64,000 nt of DNA from Anas platyrhynchos (lineage: Eukaryota > Chordata > Aves > Anseriformes > Anatidae). A program made the position numbers and the translations under genes. The stretch lies in assembly GCF_047663525.1 (NCBI RefSeq), contig NC_092593.1, positions 26,066,501-26,130,500 of the forward strand. Reading direction: 5' to 3'. Numbering within the stretch: the first letter of the stretch is position 1; each line of letters begins with the position of its first letter. This document shows positions 56,375 through 64,000 of this stretch, piece by piece. The notes beneath the pieces were generated by a model. That model searched no databases. It was not told where the DNA came from and saw only the letters and a program-made list of their open reading frames with translations.

Positions 56375-57281
56375 TGATTTCTTGTTCTCTGTTCATGAAA
56401 TTATACAGTAGATAAAACTTTCACTGCATGTGACTTACCTGATGTTTTGTGAATAAGAAAAATAGTTGCATTTAAAACAGAAGAATGCATTTCTCCTCAT
56501 ATTAATCTAGGAATGGGTGTCTGTGTGATTTGGTATTTGTGGTAGTGTGAACACTTTACATAGGATAAGAGATTAAATGTAGTCTTCGACAGTTTATTGT
56601 GTGGGGATGGGTCCATTTTGTGTATGAAGTAAAAAGCGCAGGTAGACAGATGAAAAAACAAACCAACAGAAAATTATGTTAACAAATGGATTAGACTTTC
56701 CCGTTCCTATTTGTGACTTACTGTGTATGGTATTAAATAGCTACAGACACTCAACATTTAAAAAGAAAAAAATAAGAGAGAAAAAAAAAAAGCATGAAAC
56801 AGAAGCTGGGAAACACTACTTGTCATCTGTCATCTTTTTACTTTAATTGTTGCTATCATACTGGCCTCTGATGGCAAAAGCGTAGGTGGCTTTTCTTAAT
56901 AAAATTCAATTAGCAATGATGTGAACAGAGTAAAACTAATGTTTCAAGTTTATGTATGGCTAGAGAATGCCTGTGATTGTTTGCATTTTTTTTGAGGAGC
57001 TAAAAATAAATTAAGCTCCTGTTATAAAGAACCCATGTCCTACTCCTGATGAGGGAGTTTTGACTGCCAGAATAGGCTGAGGATAAAATGATAGATTTAT
57101 TGGAGGCTTACATGCCCATGATGGGTTAAAAAGAGAAAGTAAGAGCAATGATACAGCACTTTTTGTCCTTCTACTATAGGAGAATTGTTAGGTTTCCTGA
57201 CTGAATATTCTGTCTTATTCAACCAGTACGTTTTGGCTGCTAGTGTTTCTTGATCTCCACATGATAATGTTAAATATGTAA

Positions 57282-57334
57282 ATATGTATATATGTATACG
57301 TATATATATGTGTGTGTGCGTGTGTGTATATATT
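57282..57334. repeat. Compound TA/TG microsatellite
   Basis: Alternating ATGTATAT and GTGTGTGCGTGT blocks of about 50 bp. The purine-pyrimidine alternation is compatible with Z-DNA. Confidence 0.8.
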
Positions 57335-57945
57335 GTGGCATTCAGAAAGACATTTGAAAGTGGGAGCTGTATAAGGTAGGAAATAGGTAGTTAAACAGTA
57401 TGTAGATCTGGAAGAGAGTCTGGGGATGATGCAGTATTATGACAGAGGAAGCAACACGACAGCAGGACAGACAAGTAGTAAGATATATTTTCAGTTTTCA
57501 TCAGTGGGTCAATGAGAGTGGATGGATGTGTTTTATTATTATTCAGAAAACGTTTTACCTGGGTACCATGTTCTTGATGGCTACTTTTTCTTTTCTGTTG
57601 TGTGAATGATCATACAGTTCTCCAAAAGTTGAAGTTGTGTCCACAGAATGGATTGAGATCTGTTAACTTGTTGATGCTGAAAGGGTTGCTAAGCTGGTAG
57701 AGATCTGGACCATCAAAAGAAGTGAATAATTTTTTGCTATCTTAATGAGCCAAACTGGCTTATTGAGTGGTAAGATGAATTCCAGAACAGGGGCAAAGGA
57801 AGTGGCCGGGTGGATTTTCCCTTCTGGTGATAGTATGCTATTAGATTGCATCAGTTATCCCATGCAACTGCATCCTCAGAAATAAGCTGAGAAGTTTGAT
57901 TTCTTCTGCTACATGCTTTTTGTTAATCCATGGACAACTCAGTGG

Positions 57946-57972
57946 TTTTTGTTTGTTTGTTTGTTTGTTTTT
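57946..57972. repeat. (GTTT)n microsatellite
   Basis: Five to six GTTT units in ABI2 intron 2. Simple slippage repeat. Confidence 0.85.
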
Positions 57973-57995
57973 CTCAGAAAATGTCTTATGTTACT

Positions 57996-58088
57996 CTGTG
58001 TGTGTGTGCGTGTTGTATATATGCTGTGTATATGTATATATGCCTCTGTGTGTATGTGTGGTGAATGTGCTTGTGTGTGTGTGTATAT
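57996..58088. repeat. TG-rich low-complexity tract
   Basis: About 90 bp of imperfect TG/TGTA repeat. Its open frames in several phases are compositional artefacts, since TG repeats rarely create stops. Confidence 0.8.
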
Positions 58089-58977
58089 GGTTCTTGAGTG
58101 GTTTGTACCAGTTGACAAGTATTTCAACTACTTAAGAGCCTAACACAGAATAAGGATATGGATAGAAAATCTTTCACTCAGGCTTCACTGGATTTTCCAT
58201 TTTTTTACATGCATACAGTTTATTTGGCACACAGTTTTTCTAAAGCATGTTTTGGGGAGAGCGTCAAGGCATTTTTAATTTTTTCTTTTGAGAAACTGAG
58301 TTTTATACGGACTGAGATGTTAGGCCAGATTATTTTTGAAATTTGAACAAAATGGACTATTACTTAAAGTGGGGTGCTAAATTACCATTACCAAATACAT
58401 AACAGAGATGGAACAGCCAAAATTCATAGGCTGCATTTGTACAACCAAGCAAAGTTAGAAGATATTTCTGAATTTGTTTATATTACAGTAAAATTGAAAT
58501 TGAGGGTATATTTTGGTTGTGGTTTTTGTTACTGTATCATCCGTATGTCAGATGTTCCCTAAATCTTCATGAAAGAGGTGATGTCAGAAGAGCAGACAGT
58601 ATTTGAATTTTGGATGTTACTTACATCAAGTGTACTGATCCAAGGAACTTAATGTAGTTGCATTCAATGCACTCAAAAGTGGGTTCATCCCATGATACTG
58701 ATGTTCCAGATGATACATTCTCCCCATTAATTTTGGTGCTTACTTCTTAAAAAATTGATTTATTTTGTCACAGTTTATATGTAATGCACAATTTCTGTTC
58801 AGTAATTCTGATTGGAATAAGCCTAATCTGCAGAAGATTTCTTCAGTCTTTTTTACTTTGGGCGTCAACTGTAGTGGATTGTCTTTAGCACCACATTAAA
58901 TACCTTATGGTATAATATCTCATGGCTAAATTAACATTTTGGTCAGTCTGACTTGAAATGATGACTTGACTTGATAA

Positions 58978-59009
58978 CTTTGTATTAATACTTTGTATTA
59001 ATACTTTGT
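58978..59009. repeat. Tandem 13-bp duplication CTTTGTATTAATA
   Basis: Two exact adjacent copies and a partial third, in ABI2 intron 2. A slippage-type duplication. Confidence 0.8.
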
Positions 59010-61340
59010 TCAGTGGATATTGATATTTAAATATAGAAAACACTAATGCAAATTACAGTATATAAATGTGTAGCCCTGCTTTTAATTATGATTCAAAATT
59101 CCACATACTCTCCAAAGAGGGAAGCAAAATCATTTGGCTCTTCGTAAGAAAACTTTTTTCAAAAGTGCTTGTTTTGCTCAAGTGACATTCAAACTCGAAG
59201 ACACGTGATTAACTTCAGAATATAAAATATTCTAGTTCTCTGTTCATACACAGAATGCCAATTTATGTCACTTTCTGTTTCCTTCTAAATGCCAGATTAA
59301 TCAAAGAACTGAAAAGGAAGCTGATAATCATTTGTGGGTTTTTAGATTATATATAGGTCCTGAACAAGGAAATCATTACTATTGAAACTATTGCAACTGA
59401 TTAAATCCTATTGGTTTAAAATTTATTATTACTTTGATTTGGTCTGAAGGCTGATGAATGTGTTCTTGCTTGCCTTCTTTATCTTTGTCCAGAAATAGAT
59501 TGTATGCAGTGTTTCTTATTTGGCTGAAAATTACAACACTAAATACAGATCTTCTGTATAAATATTTATACTTATTTTAAAAAATTGTGTTAAATTTTTT
59601 TCAAGTTAGCAGACACTGTGACATGTTGATCATATCCAAATAGTTTAATCTGGCAGATTTTCAGGTTTTAATATTTGTTTGATGAGAAATATTTTGTCAG
59701 ATTTAGTTACAAAATGGTCTTAGTGAGCAAGTTCAGCTTTAAAATTCTTCTCTGCTGCTAATTATATAAACAAGTATGCTATCACAAAGAGTTGAAATAT
59801 AGTAAGAGCCATCAGTTATCTCCAGTGATGCAGTAGGATGGAGAAATCTGCTTCATCCCCTTCTTATGGAATTTGTCAATCATAATTGACCGCAGACTGG
59901 AGCTTTTCTGTAGTCAGCACATAACACTTAGCTGAACTGTTACAGCATGGGTGAGCTTGCTGGTGTCTGCAGGGATGGTCACTCAGACCTTCAGTTGCTA
60001 TATCAATAAAGGCTCCTAACCATGTTCTGTTGTCTTTTTCTTGCAAGTTAAAAGAATAGCCAGACTTATTAAAATCGGTAATCTAAGTCTAACTCTACAC
60101 AGTAGATATTACTAGTTTATGGAGCAGGTAGGTCTTTAGCATCTTAGTATCATTGTGACCTTTTAATGTATGAAATACGTACAATTTAAGTTGTGGCAGC
60201 TAATATGTTACATTTCTGACATTTCAGTAACTCATTGTTACTATGAGTAACTACTCATTATTTATTATTAAAAGTAATTAGTCCATTTTTCAAGGGAATT
60301 TGAAATAAGGTTGTTGAAATTCTAGTAAACTAATGTAAATAATAATATAAAAAAAAAAAGCTCACAACACTGTAGTTAAGCAACCTTTTCTCTTAAGATT
60401 TTTTTTAAAATGAATTTTAAAAGCCTAAGCTAACAAAGTGACAATACATTGATAAAAGTAAATGGGAATGTTTTGAGCAGAGGAAAAAATGAAGGCTTAT
60501 GGAGGCTTTTGTTTCTGAAATTTCACTGTAGATTGGACTTTCAAAGTGCTAACTTAATATTCTCAGAAATTTCACTTACAGGTAGAATGTCTTTCAAAAC
60601 TCTGGGTTCAGTGATTTTGATGTGGAGAACAATGTTAATTTTGGAATCCCAGACATAGTTTAATATTTTCTATGTCTTAATCTTTAAAAGCATTGAAGCT
60701 GGGTTTTTTTTGAACTCGATATGGAAATTTGATGTTTCAAAATGGCCAGAAAATTTCTAATAGAAACAATGAAGTGGTTTATACATGTTTCTCTTTAAGC
60801 CAGGCCTTGCCTTACTGTAGGCATCTTGGAAGGTGTATTTAGCAATGGTACTAAAGAGCCTAACTTCTCACAAACTGTCTGTCACCTAAAAGCTTTTGTC
60901 AAAGGAGGTGGAGCAGTAGGGGAAAAAGGTACATAACAGTACTGTCAGGAGCCTTACATTTCTTATTGGAGAATAGCGTAAGTTCTAGAAGAGCAGAGTG
61001 TATCCCATCTGCTGTTCATGCTAGACTTTACGAGCTCAGTATTCTTTTAGTCCAGCTATATGCCTGAAAACTTAATTATACTTTTTTTGTGGTCTTCTTG
61101 GAGATTTTCTGAAGACAGTAGTTTAAAAATGACATTTCTCCATAGATGTTTATAAATCACTGAATAAACATTCTGTTGCCATTCTTCTGTCTCACTTAAG
61201 GGATATATGCTAGTTCTGGAGGCAATAATTACCTGTGCATTGAGAATAAATGTTTTCATTTTCTTTAGTAGCAGGTTAATCTTTGCTCCTTTTTCTACTA
61301 ATCAAATAAGTCAACGTTCCTTTCTGCTATTTTATAAAAT

Positions 61341-61360
61341 AAAAGATCTTAAGATCTTTT
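61341..61360. repeat. Perfect 20-bp palindrome
   Basis: AAAAGATCTT followed directly by its reverse complement AAGATCTTTT with no spacer. Pairing stops at 61340/61361. Lies in ABI2 intron 2. Confidence 0.85.
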
Positions 61361-61788
61361 GTCTCTAGTGATCTACTAATCAAGAAAATGAAATTGTGGA
61401 AAAACCTTCCAACAGAGTGCTTTTCAATACAATTTTGAGAGTACTTACTATAAGTGGGTGCTGTTTTAATACACTTAGTTATTCCATAGCTGTTGAAGAT
61501 AAAGGAAATGTTCTGAATCATCATGAAAGAGAATTCCCATTAGAAGGAGCTTCAGGATTTAATTAGATTTTATGCATTTCATTGTTTGTTACTGTAGTCA
61601 TGCCTCACTGATCACTGAAGCCCTTAAGGAAACTGGATGTGCTTACAGTTCCTTTTAATAATTAATAAAACTCTCTCATCATTCATGGAAACAAGTTTCC
61701 ACTGTGCCAAGATACCATCACGGCAATAGCACGTGCATTAAATATCTTCACTCATCTTATGTTTGTTTATAGTTGCATAATAAAATAC

Positions 61789-62190
61789 TTAAAGTGCATG
61801 GTTAAGTTCACAGAGGTCAAGCACTTCAAATGCAGAGAAGGGAGGAAATAATCTTACCAACACTGGACTAATTAATTTCTTTTTGATCTGTAGATCGAAA
61901 TCAAGGCACTGAAGTTGTACTGTGAAAGCCATAAAACAGTTTTGAATGTCCAGATTCAGATTCTTAAGATTTTGATGTTGCAGTACATTCAAAACATCAT
62001 ATAGCACTTGAGATGCTGTTGCAGCTGGGACTGTTTAACAAATAGGATCAGAGGCTTATGAGGCAAAGAACATAAGATAGGCAGTATAATGTTTCTGCAG
62101 TTTTCTAGTGTCATGTCTAGACCACAGATAAAGTTTGAGATAGTAGAGATTGAATTCTTCAGTGATATTAAACGTGAGACCAAGTTGTTT
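61789..62190 (-). pseudogene. Possible decayed antisense retrocopy of a leucine-rich-repeat protein (parent unknown)
   Basis: The minus strand reads ASQVLYDVLNVLQHQNLKNL followed by NLDIQNC, then QLQCLDFDLQ and FEVLDLCELNHAL, with three LxxLxL-type blocks at 18- and 28-residue spacing like irregular LRRs. Upstream, towards 62190, similar text is broken by stops and a probable frameshift. No start codon, promoter or paired splice sites were confirmed. Chance open frames in AT-rich DNA are the alternative, and I do not recognise a parent gene. Confidence 0.25.
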
Positions 62191-63480
62191 CAGTCACATA
62201 CAGTTATATAAAAAATAAAAAATAAAAAAAAATTGTTTGTGCTTTCTAACTCCCCAGCAGATGAGGTGAGGATTCTATAGCCAGTCTCTTTGGTACGACA
62301 GCTTCTTGTTCCAAATTCCTTCCACTTTTCCTTCCGCTATGCTATAAAACCAAAAGTCTGGTAGGGATTATAAAATGCGATGCAAGAGAAAATACTGAAT
62401 CCTACCCTGACACAGAATGATACGTTTTTGGTAGTGTGGACTGGGACATGTTTATGTGCTGTTTGCACTGGTGCTTCCACAACCAATAATACTGTATGAG
62501 CTGTATATAGACGTGGTCGTCTCAGGTAAAATTGAATGGGGAGCAGATTAGTTATTAAACCAGAAGTCATTGAAATATATGTGTTTCTTTTTAGCTTGCA
62601 TGAGCTGTGAATTTCTGCAAAGGTATTGGACAAACTTGGCTGGCTTTTTGTGAGGGTGATGGAGAATATATCCCAGATTTTTTAGCTACCCCTATTATGT
62701 TTGAAATCGTTACTCAACAAACTCAAGCTTTCCAAGGATAGGGTTGCCAACATATTTTTTCTGTTTTTTCTGTGACTTTGTTTTAGAGAGCTATGCAGCT
62801 CTGGTAGAATCTACAGTTCTGGGCAGGTGGTACTAGAGGTGGAAATATTAGAAGCTATATTGAGTACTTAAGTTTAGCAAAGGTGTAAGATATTGAAAAT
62901 ACGTTTTTGGGAATTACTGGGTAATCTTGATAGGTAGTAATTTAAATTTGCATATAATGCCTCTGATATTTGTTGAAATTCTTCTCTGAAAGTAATGTGA
63001 AGGAACAGCTTCTTGGAAATGTTTTGTTTGTTTGCTTTTATATTTAAAAATATTTTAAAGGTAATACATATATACAGGATCTTTTTTACTGGTTTTGCTA
63101 TCTGTGGCACAAACAAAAGGGTAACCAAACCTACTGCCCCAGTGCCTGTCCTGAGAAAAATAAAATTAAAAAAAACTTTGTTTTGAAAATGAGTTCTTAT
63201 TCGTACCTGTTCCTTGTTGCAACAAAACCTTTGTCTTAAGTATGAAAAGATGAAAAATCTTTCTGGTACCATTCATGGTCACTGAAGCGATGACAAGAAA
63301 TGTTGTGAATGATTAGAAATCCTAATGATGACAATTCTGGGTGTTTTTTGACTTTAACCTATATCTTAAATGCTTGTTCACAACCAGCAAATTTTTTGTA
63401 AGGAAAGTTTATTTGTCAGCAAAGAATTATTATTTTTTAATGATGCAAGCAGTGTCATGCACCTTGATTTAAGAGTTGTG

Positions 63481-63531
63481 TTTTGTTTGTTTGTTTTTCT
63501 CCTGCAGGTTTTTTTTTGTTTGTTTGTTTGT
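63481..63531. repeat. (TTTG)n simple repeats
   Basis: Two TTTG/GTTT blocks (63481-63498 and 63509-63531) separated by a C-rich linker, in ABI2 intron 2. Confidence 0.75.
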
Positions 63532-64000
63532 AATAATTTATTTTTTTCTAGTCTTGTTACCAAACAAGATTCAAGTACATGTTTTCAGACACTGAATTTT
63601 CAGTTGGGCTTTGTCTTACACTAGAGATTCTCCTGTGGTACTCATTGTATTATGTGGAGGAATGGCTTTTCCATGTTGGCTTTACCCATTCCAAGTAAAG
63701 GCACTGGGCTTAACCACTGGCTTCATAGTGGATAGCTAAATTAGTACTGAGCACCTTCTAAAATCGAATTGTTACTTTGTGATGAGCAATTTGTAGTGAC
63801 TGAAATACCTGGACCAATTTGTCTGAGTGAAATTTTATTCTGTTGTATAGCTACCAGTCCTATTTTAGCAAACTGTTTTACACTGTGAGAAAACCACCTT
63901 ATGGTTTGTTTTTCAGGTTGTAAAAGTTAAACTTTGGAAAAATACCCCTCTGCTTCATCTAGTTGGAGACTATTTCAAAGACCAGTTTAGAGAGCAGTTG

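Noticed and set aside
57896..58143. Cys/Val-rich open frames on plus strand
   Set aside because: They are translations of a TG microsatellite and have no coding meaning.

Overview
The window is vertebrate nuclear DNA, most likely from a bird. It has multi-exon genes with GT-AG introns, two CpG-island promoters, few interspersed repeats, and two CR1-type LINE fragments, one ending in the ATTCTGTG-like tail typical of avian CR1. A non-avian reptile is not excluded. The recognisable genes match the CYP20A1-ABI2 neighbourhood known from human 2q33.

Layout. (1) Positions 1-3312, minus strand: the 5' five coding exons of an alpha-aspartyl dipeptidase (peptidase E, family S51); the rest lies beyond the left edge. 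(2) Positions 3414-16182, plus strand: a complete 13-exon CYP20A1 (463 codons plus stop). The two start codons are 101 bp apart, head to head, in one GC-rich island. (3) Positions 16183 to about 32060: an intergenic interval of about 16 kb with only candidate poly(A) signals and simple repeats. (4) About 32070-33050: a CpG island carrying ABI2 exon 1 (32504-32620), with NRF1-, Sp1- and YY1-like motifs and a start-stop uORF just before the start codon. (5) Positions 32621-56191: ABI2 intron 1 (23.6 kb), AT-rich, with both CR1 fragments, a poly(C) tract, a poly(A) tract and hairpin sequences. (6) Positions 56192-56359: ABI2 exon 2. (7) Positions 56360-64000: the start of ABI2 intron 2, with microsatellites, a 20-bp perfect palindrome and an antisense leucine-rich coding-like stretch that may be a decayed retrocopy.

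The three genes are not an obvious pathway. The dipeptidase would clear Asp-X dipeptides in the cytosol, CYP20A1 is a membrane-anchored orphan P450, and ABI2 is an adaptor of the WAVE actin-nucleation complex. The most notable arrangement is the dipeptidase/CYP20A1 divergent pair: the dipeptidase family is, to my knowledge, missing from mammals, while CYP20A1 is kept. Exons were assembled by hand from splice sites, reading phase and remembered family sequences; no database search was run.
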